Origin: Brachybacterium saurashtrense
Lineage (GTDB): Bacteria; Actinomycetota; Actinomycetes; Actinomycetales; Dermabacteraceae
DNA length: 64,000 nucleotides
Reading direction: 5' to 3'
Assembly (NCBI RefSeq): GCF_003355475.1
Contig: NZ_CP031356.1
Coordinates: 3,534,001-3,598,000 of the forward strand
Shown: one piece after another, positions 16,192 through 24,545 of the stretch
Layout of the letters: every line of letters starts with the position of its first letter
Numbering within the stretch: position 1 is the stretch's first letter
Program-made: the position numbers and the translations under genes
The notes under the pieces: model-generated
What the model saw: the letters and a program-made list of their open reading frames with translations, nothing else
Databases searched by the model: none
What the model was told of the DNA's origin: nothing

Positions 16192-16740
16192 ATGAGCACC
16201 GCACCGCCACCGCCGGCCCACGGCGAGGAGCATCTCGCCCTCACCGTGGTGCGCGCGCACCTCGACGCCGCCGATGCCGAGGGCGTGCTGACCGCCCTCG
16301 CCGCCCACCTGCAGGAGGTCGGGGCCGTGGGTGAGGACTTCGCCGAGGCGCTGCGCGCCCGGGAGCGCGAGTACCCCACCGGGCTGCCCACCCCGATCCC
16401 CACGGCGATCCCGCACGCGGACCCGGCGCACGTGCGGGTGCCGGGCCTGGCCGTGGCCACCCTCGCCCGGCCCGTGCCCTTCGGCGAGATGGGCGTGCGC
16501 GACGGGCGCGTGGACGTGCACCTGGTGGCGATGCCGCTGCTCACCGACGCGCGCGAGCACCTGGCCGCCCTGCAGGCCCTGATGGGGCTGCTCAGCGACG
16601 AGGCGGCGGTGCGGGACCTGCTCGAGGCGCCCGACGACGCCGCGCTGCGGGAGCGGGCGGCCGCGCGCCTCGCCGCCCTGCCCGGCGGTGCGACGGGCGC
16701 GGTGAGCAGTGCAGCGGACGGCGTGGGGGAGAGCGCGTGA
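16192..16740 (+). CDS. PTS EIIA component, fructose/mannitol/galactitol type (orphan)
   Basis: A 182-residue protein of the PTS EIIA type 2 fold. PTIPTAIPHADPAHVRVPGLAVATL around residues 66-90 includes the phosphorylated His in the IPHAD motif. The core ends near residue 155; a short Gly/Ala/Ser-rich tail follows. Neither EIIB nor EIIC is adjacent, so it either serves a permease elsewhere or has a regulatory role. GGGAGG precedes the ATG. It is divergent from the SorC regulator and its stop overlaps the following Nudix gene by four bases (GTGA). Confidence 0.85.
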   Translation: MSTAPPPPAHGEEHLALTVVRAHLDAADAEGVLTALAAHLQEVGAVGEDFAEALRAREREYPTGLPTPIPTAIPHADPAHVRVPGLAVATLARPVPFGEMGVRDGRVDVHLVAMPLLTDAREHLAALQALMGLLSDEAAVRDLLEAPDDAALRERAAARLAALPGGATGAVSSAADGVGESA

Positions 16741-17204
16741 GCGGGCCCCGCGTGGCCGTGAAGGCTCTGATCATCGACCGCCGGGCGGTGCTGATGAACC
16801 GCTACGTGGACCCCTCCGGGCACGAGATGTTCGAGCTGCCCGGCGGCGGGCAGGAGCACGGCGAGGACCAGCCCGCCGCGCTGCGCCGCGAGTGCCGGGA
16901 GGAGATCGGCGCGGAGGTGGAGGTGCACCAGGTGGCGTGCCTGTTCGAGTTCATGGCGACGCGCAGCGTGCGCGAGGGCACCCCGATCGCGCCGTTCCAC
17001 CAGGTCAACGTCGCCTACTGGTGCGGCCTGGCGGAGGGGGAGCTGCCGGGGGAGGGCACCGATCCGGATCCGGGCCAGCAGGGCACCGCCTGGCTGCCGC
17101 TGGGCCGGCTGGAGGAGTTCGACGTGCAGCCGCCCGCTCTGGCCCGCTGGCTCGCCTCCGACCCCAGCGACCGGCCGCTCTCCCTGGGCGTGAGCCGGGC
17201 CTGA
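16737..17204 (+). CDS. Nudix hydrolase
   Basis: A 155-residue Nudix protein with an intact box: GGGQEHGEDQPAALRRECREEIGAE around residues 36-60 gives the catalytic Glu residues that bind metal and attack a nucleoside-diphosphate-linked substrate. The substrate cannot be told. It starts with GTG in a four-base overlap with the EIIA gene, which suggests joint translation, although no functional link between a sugar PTS component and a Nudix enzyme is obvious. Confidence 0.9.
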   Translation: MSGPRVAVKALIIDRRAVLMNRYVDPSGHEMFELPGGGQEHGEDQPAALRRECREEIGAEVEVHQVACLFEFMATRSVREGTPIAPFHQVNVAYWCGLAEGELPGEGTDPDPGQQGTAWLPLGRLEEFDVQPPALARWLASDPSDRPLSLGVSRA

Positions 17205-17407
17205 ACGGGGGTCTGCGCCGGGCCGACGTCGGTCCGGTGCCGGGTGTGCGCCGGGCCTGCACCGGGTGTGCGCACGCCGGCCCCATCGGCCCTGGTCGCA
17301 GCGGCGGGGAGCGAGCCCGGGCGGTGGCCGCCGCGGCGGGAGAGCGCTAGCCTGGCGGGGTCCCGTCGGCGCGGCGGCAGGCCGCGCCCACCCGAGCAAG
17401 GAGCACC

Positions 17408-18256
17408 ATGACCCTCTCTCCCCGCCTCCCCTTCCGCGACGGCCGCTCGATCCCGCAGCTGGGATACGGCGTGTGGAAGGTCGAGAACGAGGTCGCGGCC
17501 GACGTCGTCGTGCAGGCGCTGCAGGCCGGCTACCGCCACGTGGACACCGCCCGCGGCTACAACAACGAGGCCGGCGTGGGCCAGGCGCTGCGCACCGCCG
17601 GCCTGGCGCGCGACGACGTGTTCGTCACCTCCAAGGTGCCCAACCAGGACCAGGGCCGCGACGCCACCCTCGCCTCCTTCGACGCCACCATGGCCGATCT
17701 CGGCCTCGACGAGCTCGATCTGTACCTGCTGCACTGGCCCGCCCCCTCCAAGGGGCTCGCCGTGGAGACCTGGCAGGCGCTCATCGAGCTGCAGCAGCAG
17801 GGCCGGATCCGCTCGATCGGCACCTCGAACTTCCGCCGCGAGGACCTCGAGCGGCTCGAGGCGGAGACGGGCGTGCTGCCGGTGCTGAACCAGATCGAGC
17901 TGCACCCCTACATCGCCCAGCCCGAGCTGCGGGCGTTCCACGCCGAGAAGGGCATCGTCACCGAGTCCTGGTCCCCGCTGGGCCAGGGCGGCGGCGAGCT
18001 CGAGGACCCGGTGGTCACCGAGGTCGCCGCCGGGCACGGCGCCACCCCGGCGCAGGTGCTGATCGCCTGGAACCTGGCCCTGGGCAACGTGGTGATCCCG
18101 AAGTCCGTCACCCCCGAGCGGATCGTCTCCAACCTCGCCTCCCTCGATCTCACCCTCACCGAGGAGGAGATCGCCCGGATCAGCGCCCTGGACAAGGGCG
18201 CCGCCGGCCGGAAGGGGCCAAACCCCGACGAGTTCGCCGGGCACCAGGGGGCCTGA
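17408..18256 (+). CDS. Aldo/keto reductase
   Basis: A 282-residue NADPH-dependent carbonyl reductase of the AKR superfamily, close in form to the 2,5-diketo-D-gluconate reductase group. The catalytic tetrad is visible: Asp in HVDTARGYNNE, Tyr in the same block, Lys in VTSKVPNQ and His in YLLHWPAP. The cofactor loop near the end reads GNVVIPKSVTPERIVSN, as usual for NADPH binding. AAGGAG precedes the ATG, and a TAGCCT -10-like box lies about 55 bases upstream. It appears to be a single-gene unit. Confidence 0.94.
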   Translation: MTLSPRLPFRDGRSIPQLGYGVWKVENEVAADVVVQALQAGYRHVDTARGYNNEAGVGQALRTAGLARDDVFVTSKVPNQDQGRDATLASFDATMADLGLDELDLYLLHWPAPSKGLAVETWQALIELQQQGRIRSIGTSNFRREDLERLEAETGVLPVLNQIELHPYIAQPELRAFHAEKGIVTESWSPLGQGGGELEDPVVTEVAAGHGATPAQVLIAWNLALGNVVIPKSVTPERIVSNLASLDLTLTEEEIARISALDKGAAGRKGPNPDEFAGHQGA

Positions 18257-18396
18257 GCCGGGCAGCGGCGAGGGGCGCAGGCCCCGCCGCTGCCGCCGTG
18301 CGGCGTCTCGCGCGCCCGCCGCTGCCGCCGTGGGGCGGGGAGGCGCAGTCGGCGGCGTGGCTCCTTCACCCCTTCTCGCACCCCGCACCCCGGCCG

Positions 18397-18402
18397 TAGT
18401 CT
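18397..18402 (+). promoter_or_regulatory. -10 box of a probable leaderless promoter
   Basis: TAGTCT ends six bases before the ATG at 18409. No ribosome binding site fits between them, so the message probably begins at or beside the start codon. Confidence 0.45.
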
Positions 18403-18408
18403 CGAGGC

Positions 18409-19206
18409 ATGTCGCTCCCCACCGCCGCCGCGCCGCGCACGGTCGCCGTCTCCCACTGCCTGCTGGGCGCGGGTGGGGCGGTGCTGGACGCGGAGGATGC
18501 CGGGCGTCCGTACTACGCGGCCAGCACGATCAAGCTGCACGTGCTGGCCGCGGCGCTGCGCGCGGCCGATGCGGGGGTGCTGGACCTCGCCGCGGAGGTG
18601 CCCGCCACCCGCACCGCCACGGGCGCCGACGGCGAGCCGTTCACCCTGGCCGGCGACCACCTCGAGGCCACGCATCCGGCGCCGGGCACACCGATCACGG
18701 TGGAGGAGCTGCTGGTGCGGATGATTGACCGCTCCAGCAACGAGGCGACCAACCAGGTGATCTCCCTGATCGGCCTGGACACCGTCGCGGCGACGATCGC
18801 GGAGCTGGCGCTGCCCGCCACGCGGGTGGAGCGGCTGATAGGGGACGCCTCCGCGCTCGCGCAGGGGCGCACCAACGAGACCTCCGCCGCGGATCTCGCC
18901 CGCACCCTGCACCGTCTGCTGGTGGGGCCGGGCCCGCTGCTCGCACCCGCCTCCCGCGCCCTCGCCCTCGAGGCCCTGCGCGCCCAGCGGATCCCGGTGA
19001 TCGGGACGGCGCTGCGGGAGGACGTCCCGTACAGGTCGAAGTCCGGCTGGGTGGACGGCTACCGGCACGACGTCGCCCTGGTGGGCGACCCCGATGCGGA
19101 GTCCGTGCGCGTGCTCGCGGTGATGACGGCGGGCATGGACGAGGTGGCGGCCGACGAGGCGATCCGTGCGCGGGTGCGCGCACTGCTGCCGGACCTCGCC
19201 CGCTGA
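18409..19206 (+). CDS. Serine hydrolase with class A beta-lactamase-like fold
   Basis: A 265-residue protein with the three active-site elements of the penicillin-binding/beta-lactamase fold: Ser39-Thr-Ile-Lys42 (SxxK), SSN in RMIDRSSNEATN near residue 108, and KSG near residue 206. There is no signal peptide or membrane anchor, so it should act in the cytoplasm, which is unusual for a beta-lactamase. The omega-loop glutamate of class A enzymes is not evident. A cytoplasmic esterase or peptidase role, perhaps in cell-wall peptide turnover given the neighbours, is possible but unproven. A -10-like box six bases before the ATG suggests a leaderless message. Confidence 0.8.
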   Translation: MSLPTAAAPRTVAVSHCLLGAGGAVLDAEDAGRPYYAASTIKLHVLAAALRAADAGVLDLAAEVPATRTATGADGEPFTLAGDHLEATHPAPGTPITVEELLVRMIDRSSNEATNQVISLIGLDTVAATIAELALPATRVERLIGDASALAQGRTNETSAADLARTLHRLLVGPGPLLAPASRALALEALRAQRIPVIGTALREDVPYRSKSGWVDGYRHDVALVGDPDAESVRVLAVMTAGMDEVAADEAIRARVRALLPDLAR

Positions 19207-19207
19207 C

Positions 19208-19256
19208 CGGGCGGGGGCTCCGCCCGCCCCGGGCCCGCCGGTCCCCTCACCGGCGG
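19208..19256. terminator. Two hairpins between convergent genes
   Basis: Two GC-rich stem-loops follow the serine hydrolase stop: CGGGCGG at 19208-19214 with CCGCCCG at 19220-19226, and CCGCCGGT at 19235-19242 with ACCGGCGG at 19249-19256. They lie between convergent genes and have no T-run. A role as bidirectional terminator is plausible. Confidence 0.45.
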
Positions 19257-19341
19257 ACCCTCCGCACCCCCCCTGGTCTCGTGGCATCGGCCGCGACGCG
19301 CCCCGCCCTCGCGCGGACGCGTCGCGGCCGGTCGCGCCGCG

Positions 19342-20502
19342 TCAGTCCGCGGCGATCACGCGGCGCGCCCCGGCATACTCGCCCGTCGGGTCGTACTCCG
19401 TCAGCGACATGATCTCGACGCTGCGGGCCGCGTTCGGCGCCTGCATGATCTGGTCGTCGCCGAGGTACAGGGCCACGTGGCGGATCGAGGAGCCGCCCGG
19501 CTCGGTCGCGAAGAACACCAGGTCCCCGCGGCGCAGATCCTCCCGCGCCACCTCGGCCAGACCGGAGTCGTGCATCTGGTTCCCCGCATCGCGGTGGATC
19601 GTGATCCCGTGGTGGCGGAACAGCGTGTACGTGTAGCCGGAGCAGTCGAAGCCGTAGGCGCTCACCCCCGCCCACAGGTAGCGCAGCCCCAGGAACCGCT
19701 CGCCGGTGGCGATGACGTCCTCCACGGTGGGGGCGGGCGGCTGCTCGCCCGGGGCGCGCACCACCACGTCGGCGGCGGGCAGGTGCGCGGAGCGTGCGCC
19801 GGGCACCGCCACCTCCACCGAGCGCCCGGTGCGGCCCAGCACCGGCAGGATCGTGTCGAAGGAGACGTCGATCCCGGGGCGCGTCCCGGCAGGGGTCGCC
19901 GCGAGCGTGCTGGTCAGCGCGGTGACGGTGGCGGTCGGTGCGGTGGCGGCGAGCTCGGCGAACCCGGGATCTGCCACCAGGTGGCCCGTGGGCACCCAGC
20001 CGGGGTAGCCGCGCGGATCGCGCGGGGTGGGCTGGGCGGTGACCACGATGTGCGCCCAGTCCCCGTCGATCTCGTCGACGATCACCTCGCTGCCCAGCAC
20101 CGCCTGCGACTCGAGCTCCCCAGTGAGCCAGCGCCGGGTCTCGGTGTCCTCCATGTTCCGGTTCCAGGCGTCGAGGTCCACCGGGGTGGTGAGGGAGGGG
20201 TCGTCGATCCCGGGCCGCGCGGTGCGCGGCGCCACCCACAGGGTGGTGGCGGTGACGGCCACGTGCGCCACGGCGCCGGGCTCGAGGCCGGTGCCCGGGG
20301 CGGGCGCGGGCCGCGGGCGACCGACGAGGACGGGCCCCGATGCGGCGACCCCGGGCCCCTGCGCGAGCGCGGCGGGGGTGAGCGAGGCCAGGCCCGCGGC
20401 GGCGAGGGCGGCGGTGCCGGTGGCGGCCAGGCGCAGGCCCGTGCGGCGGGACAGCGAGGCGGTGGGACGTGCGACGGGGTGATCGGTGGGATGCGAGGTC
20501 AT
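19342..20502 (-). CDS. Tat-exported NlpC/P60 (C40) cell-wall endopeptidase
   Basis: A 386-residue secreted peptidase. The N-terminus carries a twin-arginine signal (SLSRRTGLRLAATG, hydrophobic Ala/Leu run, cleavage after PAALAQ). The middle holds SH3-like repeats (about residues 60-220) that in relatives bind wall peptides. The C-terminal NlpC/P60 domain shows the catalytic Cys in YGFDCSGYTYTLFRHHG, and His in RHVALYLGDDQI. Such enzymes cut gamma-D-glutamyl-diamino acid bonds in stem peptides. The ATG at 20502 has AAGGAG six bases upstream. It is downstream, on the same strand, of a dipeptide epimerase and a DUF819 transporter, like the ykfB-ykfC pairing of Bacillus. Confidence 0.9.
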   Translation of the reverse strand: MTSHPTDHPVARPTASLSRRTGLRLAATGTAALAAAGLASLTPAALAQGPGVAASGPVLVGRPRPAPAPGTGLEPGAVAHVAVTATTLWVAPRTARPGIDDPSLTTPVDLDAWNRNMEDTETRRWLTGELESQAVLGSEVIVDEIDGDWAHIVVTAQPTPRDPRGYPGWVPTGHLVADPGFAELAATAPTATVTALTSTLAATPAGTRPGIDVSFDTILPVLGRTGRSVEVAVPGARSAHLPAADVVVRAPGEQPPAPTVEDVIATGERFLGLRYLWAGVSAYGFDCSGYTYTLFRHHGITIHRDAGNQMHDSGLAEVAREDLRRGDLVFFATEPGGSSIRHVALYLGDDQIMQAPNAARSVEIMSLTEYDPTGEYAGARRVIAAD

Positions 20503-20572
20503 GATGCTCTCCTTGAGCGGCCGCCGGAGCGGCGCGATGGGGGATCGGGTCTCGTGCCAGGTGGGTCGGTGG

Positions 20573-21727
20573 TCAGTGCTCACCTCCCGGGGCCGGTGGG
20601 GCGCCGGGCGGCAGCGGCTCCAGCCCCAGGCCGGGGCCGCCCGTCAGGCGTAGCCAGGCGCCCTCCTGGATGTAGCCGCCGCGGGGAAGGGAGGTCGCGA
20701 ACCAGGCGGGCGGGTCCAGGTCGATCATGGTGATCGCCGGGTGCGCGAGGGCGAGGTGCGCCGCGGCCGTGACCGAGATCCGCGGCTCCATCATCGCGCC
20801 GAGCATGCACTCGATCCCCGCCTCCGCGGCGACGTCCGCGATCGCCAGCGCCCCGCGCAGCCCGCCGGTCTTGGCGAGCTTGATGTTCAGCAGGTCGCAG
20901 GCGGCGGCGTCGGTGAGCCGGCGCGCGTCCTCGGCGCTCCACACGGATTCGTCGGCCATGATCGGCACGTCCACGGCGGCGGTGACCCGTGCCAGGCCGT
21001 CGAGGTCCTCCGCGGCGACGGGCTGCTCCACCAGGTCCACCGGCAGGCCCGCTTGCGTGAACCCGGTGATGATCTCGATCGCCTGCGCGGGCAGCCAGCC
21101 CTGGTTCGCGTCCAGCCGCAGCCGCGCCTGCGGTGCGGCCTCCACCACGGCGGAGAGCCGTTCGCGGTCCAGGGCCACGTCCCGCCCCAGCTTGATCTTG
21201 AGGATCTCCGCGCCGCCCGTCACCGCCTCCCGGGACCGGGCCGCCATCACGGCCGGGTCCTCGAGAGAGATGGTCATGTCGTTCCTCAGGCGGCCGTGGA
21301 CGTCGCCGCCCAGCAGCTCCACCAGCGGCCGGCCGGCCGCGCGCGCCCAGGCGTCGTGCAGCGCCACCTCGAGCGCCGCCTTGGCGCTGGTCGCCCCCTC
21401 GAGCGCGGCGGCGATTCGGGCGCTGTGCCCGGCGACGGTGTCGGTGGCGCCCTCCACAGCCGCCCGCAGCGGCCCCGCGAGCGCGGCGGCGATGCTCTGC
21501 GCGGACTCGCCGGTGACCGCGACGGTCTCCGCCGCCGAGCCCTGGCCCACGGCGCCGCCGGTGAGCTCCACCTCCGCCACCACGTACTCCACGGCCTCGG
21601 TGCGCCGCGCCGCGGTGACGAAGGGCCGCAGCAGGGGTGCGCGATGGCGGTGGCAGTGCACCGCCGCGACCGTCAGCGGGGCCGACTCCTCGGGGGCGCC
21701 CTCGCGGGAGCGGGATGCCACCGTCAC
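20573..21727 (-). CDS. Dipeptide epimerase (L-Ala-D/L-Glu type), enolase superfamily
   Basis: A 384-residue member of the muconate-lactonising subgroup. The catalytic lysines are in ILKIKLGRD and NIKLAKTGGL, and the metal ligands in LRLDANQGW, VEQPVAAED and IMADESVWS. This pattern is that of L-Ala-D/L-Glu epimerases, which convert murein dipeptides so that they can be degraded. The GTG start at 21727 overlaps the stop of the DUF819 gene by four bases (GTGA). The NlpC/P60 endopeptidase gene lies 70 bases downstream, which supports a role in peptidoglycan recycling. Other dipeptide specificities in the family cannot be excluded. Confidence 0.88.
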   Translation of the reverse strand: MTVASRSREGAPEESAPLTVAAVHCHRHRAPLLRPFVTAARRTEAVEYVVAEVELTGGAVGQGSAAETVAVTGESAQSIAAALAGPLRAAVEGATDTVAGHSARIAAALEGATSAKAALEVALHDAWARAAGRPLVELLGGDVHGRLRNDMTISLEDPAVMAARSREAVTGGAEILKIKLGRDVALDRERLSAVVEAAPQARLRLDANQGWLPAQAIEIITGFTQAGLPVDLVEQPVAAEDLDGLARVTAAVDVPIMADESVWSAEDARRLTDAAACDLLNIKLAKTGGLRGALAIADVAAEAGIECMLGAMMEPRISVTAAAHLALAHPAITMIDLDPPAWFATSLPRGGYIQEGAWLRLTGGPGLGLEPLPPGAPPAPGGEH

Positions 21728-22875
21728 AGCGCCGACATGATCTGTGCGGCGGCCAGGCCCAGGAAGGTGCCGGCGAAGGAGCCGATCAGCGCCATCAGCA
21801 CGCCCACCGGCACCAGCTGGCGGTTGTAGGCCGCGGCGATCACGGGCGCGGAGGCGACGCCGCCGATGTTCGCGGTGGAGGCGACGGCCAGGGAGAACAG
21901 CTCCACCTTCGCGATCTTGGCGTACACCAGCATGATCGCGATGTGCACCAGCAGCACCAGCACGCCGATCAGCAGGTACAGCGGTGCCTGGGTGAGGGCG
22001 GAGAAGTCCGAGCCGGAGGCGATCTGCCCGATCACCACGAACAGCATCAGCGTGGCCACCTCGAGGGAGCCGGCCGTGCGGCCCAGCGGGGTCACCGCGA
22101 TGAGCAGGCCCAGCACGGAGACGATCACGATCGTCCAGGTGGTGGCGTTGACGACGGTGCCCCATTCCGGCAGCAGCGCCCCGATCCGGGTGGCGAGGGT
22201 GGAGACGAACAGCGAGCCGAACACCACGATCGCGAGCGAGGCGAGGGTGATCGGGTGCTGCTCCTCGTCCTCCGCGCCGAGGTGGGCGTCGAGGTGGGAG
22301 GTGTCCGCCTTGGTCCAGCGGTTGAAGCGGGGCGAGCTGCCCACCGCGGCGAACATCGCCATCAGCCACACGGAGTACAGGATCGTGTCGGTGATCAGGG
22401 CGTAGCCGAAGATCGACTCGGGGGCCTGCAGGATGTCCTGCACCGCCACCATGTTGGCGCTGCCGCCGGTCCAGGAGGCGAGCAGGGCGCCGAACGCCTT
22501 CCACGACTCGTCGTGCAGGGCAGCCTGGAAGAGGGTGACCACCACGATCATGCCCACGAACAGGGACGCGGCGGAGACCGCGTAGGTCAGCAGCAGCTTG
22601 GGGCCGAGCCGGATGATCCGACGGATGTCGCAGCTGAACAGGAACAGCAGGATCATCGCGGGCAGCAGCACGTCCTTGACCTGCGCGACCGGTGCGCGGG
22701 TGGCCTCGTCCTGGCCGAACACGCCCAGGGAGTTCAGCGCCGCGCAGGCCAGGTACATCAGCACCATGCCGGGCACGAACTTGAACAGCTTCCAGCCGGT
22801 GGTGCGCTCCAGCACGATGAGCGTGCTGGACAGTGCCAGCAGCACGCCCAGCATCAGGATTCCGTCGGTGATCAC
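21724..22875 (-). CDS. DUF819 (YjcL-like) membrane protein, probable transporter
   Basis: A 383-residue polytopic membrane protein with about ten to eleven hydrophobic helices. Family marks are LLASWTGGSANMVAVQDIL near the middle and ASTANIGGVASAPVIAAAYNRQLVPVG near the end; the two half-site motifs suggest an inverted-repeat carrier. The GTG start at 22875 has GAGGAG seven to eight bases upstream. The epimerase gene begins in its stop codon, so the two are coupled. Transport of murein-derived peptides or amino acids is a reasonable inference from this link; the family has no firmly known substrate to my knowledge. Confidence 0.82.
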   Translation of the reverse strand: MITDGILMLGVLLALSSTLIVLERTTGWKLFKFVPGMVLMYLACAALNSLGVFGQDEATRAPVAQVKDVLLPAMILLFLFSCDIRRIIRLGPKLLLTYAVSAASLFVGMIVVVTLFQAALHDESWKAFGALLASWTGGSANMVAVQDILQAPESIFGYALITDTILYSVWLMAMFAAVGSSPRFNRWTKADTSHLDAHLGAEDEEQHPITLASLAIVVFGSLFVSTLATRIGALLPEWGTVVNATTWTIVIVSVLGLLIAVTPLGRTAGSLEVATLMLFVVIGQIASGSDFSALTQAPLYLLIGVLVLLVHIAIMLVYAKIAKVELFSLAVASTANIGGVASAPVIAAAYNRQLVPVGVLMALIGSFAGTFLGLAAAQIMSAL

Positions 22876-22918
22876 GGGGGACTCCTCGGGGGATGGGAGG
22901 GATCGCCGCCGCGGGGAC

Positions 22919-22978
22919 AAAAAAATCGGAAGCACCGGCGACCGACGCCTCGGACGAGGCGCGGTGCGGTGCTTCCGA
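22919..22978 (-). terminator. Rho-independent terminator after the DUF3870 gene
   Basis: On the minus strand a 12-base stem (22967-22978 with 22926-22937, core CGGAAGCACCG/CGGTGCTTCCG) with a second small stem in its loop is followed by a run of seven T (22919-22925). It lies 49 bases after the DUF3870 stop and upstream of the DUF819 gene. This is the only textbook intrinsic terminator with a T-run that I see in the window. Confidence 0.9.
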
Positions 22979-23026
22979 CGGGATCCGGTTCGGTGAGGTT
23001 CCGGGCGGGCGGCAGCGGGTATGCGG

Positions 23027-23353
23027 TTATGTCGCCTGCTCCGGGAGGGCCGACAAGTCGCGGTACTTCGCGGCGGCGCTGCGCACGGAGGCGGCCAGCG
23101 CCCGCTGCGAGGAGCCGTGGTACCTGTCGGTGATCGCTCCCACCAGGGCGTCGTCATCGAGCAGGGACCGCCCCACCAGCAGTTCGCGCACGAACTCGAC
23201 CGTGAGGGTCAAGGTGGCGGTGCAGTCCGCCGCCCGTATGACGTGGCTCTCAGTATCGACCACGAGGCCGATGAAGAACAGCCCCCACTGCGACGTGATC
23301 GGATTGTTGTGCGGTGCCTTCGCCTCGCCGGTGAGGTAGATCGTCGTGGGCAT
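23027..23353 (-). CDS. DUF3870 domain protein
   Basis: A 108-residue protein of a small family of unknown function. It fits the family from IYLTGEAKAP at the start through VVDTESHVIRAADCTATLTLTVEFVRELLVG to the C-terminal helix ending SAAAKYRDL. The Ala-Asp-Cys-Thr motif near residue 43 and RYHGSSQRAL near residue 77 are characteristic. DUF3870 proteins are often found near amino acid or hydantoin/purine catabolism and transport genes, which does not define a function here. It is followed by a strong terminator and sits 17 bases after the end of the ABC ATPase gene, which belongs to the operon entering from upstream. Confidence 0.82.
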   Translation of the reverse strand: MPTTIYLTGEAKAPHNNPITSQWGLFFIGLVVDTESHVIRAADCTATLTLTVEFVRELLVGRSLLDDDALVGAITDRYHGSSQRALAASVRSAAAKYRDLSALPEQAT

Positions 23354-23370
23354 GCACGGATCCTAGGCGC

Positions 23371-24507
23371 TCACAGGTACTCGAGGTTGATCTCGCTCTC
23401 GGGATGGAAGAAGGTGCAGCTGCCCGGGGTGGGGCGCACGTGCACCACCATCTCCGCCTCGAGCTCGCGGAACCCGGTGACCAGGCGCATCACCACCTGT
23501 CCGCCGCGCACCGAGGCGCCCACGGTCTCGCCCTCCAGCGGGCGGCAGTGCACGTGCGCCTCCCCGCCCAGCCGCTCCACCAGGCGCACCCGCAGCGGGA
23601 TCGTGTCCGCGCTCCCCGCGTTCTCGCCCACCGCGGCGATCTCCCAGTTCTCGGGGCGCACGCCGACGATCACCTCGTCGTCGGCCCTCGCGCGCAGCTC
23701 CCGCGGCAGCGGCAGGGCCGGGCCGTGGCCGTCGGCGAGGCGGGCGCGCCCCTCGGCGTCGATCCGGGCGCCGTCGAGCAGCGTCATCGCGGGGGAGCCG
23801 ATGAAGGTGGCCACGAAGGTGTTGCCCGGGTGGTCGTAGAGGTGGGTGGGCTCGTCCACCTGCTGCAGCACCCCGTCGCGCAGCACCGCCACGCGGTCGC
23901 CCATCGTCATCGCCTCGGTCTGGTCGTGGGTGACGTACACCGTGGTCACACCCAGCTCCCGCTGCAGCTCCCCGATCTGGGCGCGGGTGGAGACCCGCAG
24001 CTTCGCATCGAGGTTCGACAGCGGCTCGTCCATGCAGAACACCTTCGGGTTGCGCACGATCGAGCGGCCCATCGCCACCCGCTGACGCTGCCCGCCGGAC
24101 ATCTGCGAGGGCTTCTTGTCCAGCAGCGGCTCCAGCTCCAGCATGGCCGCGGCCCGCTTCACCTGCGCGTCGATCTCCGCCGAGGGCAGCTTGAGGTTCT
24201 GCAGGGCGAAGGCCATGTTCTGGCGGGCGGTCATGTTGGGGTAGAGGGCGTAGGACTGGAACACCATGGCCACGTCGCGGTCACGGGCGCGCATCTCGGA
24301 CACGTCCACGTCGTCGATGTGCACCGAGCCCTCGTCGATCGGCTCGAGACCGGCCAGCATGCGCATCGCCGTGGACTTCCCGCTCCCGGAGGGGCCCACC
24401 AGCACCAGGAACTCGCCGTCGGCGACGGTGAGGGAGATCCGGTTGACGGCGGGCGGACGGGACGGGTCGTAGATGCGGGAGGCCTGCTGGTACTCGACGG
24501 TGGCCAT
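23371..24507 (-). CDS. ugpC: ABC importer ATPase, UgpC/MsmK type
   Basis: A 378-residue ATPase of the CUT1 carbohydrate importer group. Walker A is GPSGSGKST near residue 39, the signature MSGGQRQRVAMGRSI near 135, and Walker B VFCMDEPLSNLDAKL near 155. Residues 240-378 form the OB-fold regulatory tail typical of MalK/UgpC. It is last in the operon after two permeases and a UgpB-like binding protein. ATPases of this type are often shared by several sugar importers, and the two other importers in this window lack an ATPase gene, so it could energise them too. Confidence 0.93.
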   Translation of the reverse strand: MATVEYQQASRIYDPSRPPAVNRISLTVADGEFLVLVGPSGSGKSTAMRMLAGLEPIDEGSVHIDDVDVSEMRARDRDVAMVFQSYALYPNMTARQNMAFALQNLKLPSAEIDAQVKRAAAMLELEPLLDKKPSQMSGGQRQRVAMGRSIVRNPKVFCMDEPLSNLDAKLRVSTRAQIGELQRELGVTTVYVTHDQTEAMTMGDRVAVLRDGVLQQVDEPTHLYDHPGNTFVATFIGSPAMTLLDGARIDAEGRARLADGHGPALPLPRELRARADDEVIVGVRPENWEIAAVGENAGSADTIPLRVRLVERLGGEAHVHCRPLEGETVGASVRGGQVVMRLVTGFRELEAEMVVHVRPTPGSCTFFHPESEINLEYL

Positions 24508-24545
24508 GGTGTTCCTCGTGCTCCTTCAGGGGGTGGGACGGGACG

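Noticed and set aside
22926..22978. Hairpin as a riboswitch or attenuator leader of the DUF819 gene
   Set aside because: Stem plus seven-T run fits a plain terminator for the DUF3870 gene; no leader peptide or alternative stem is visible.
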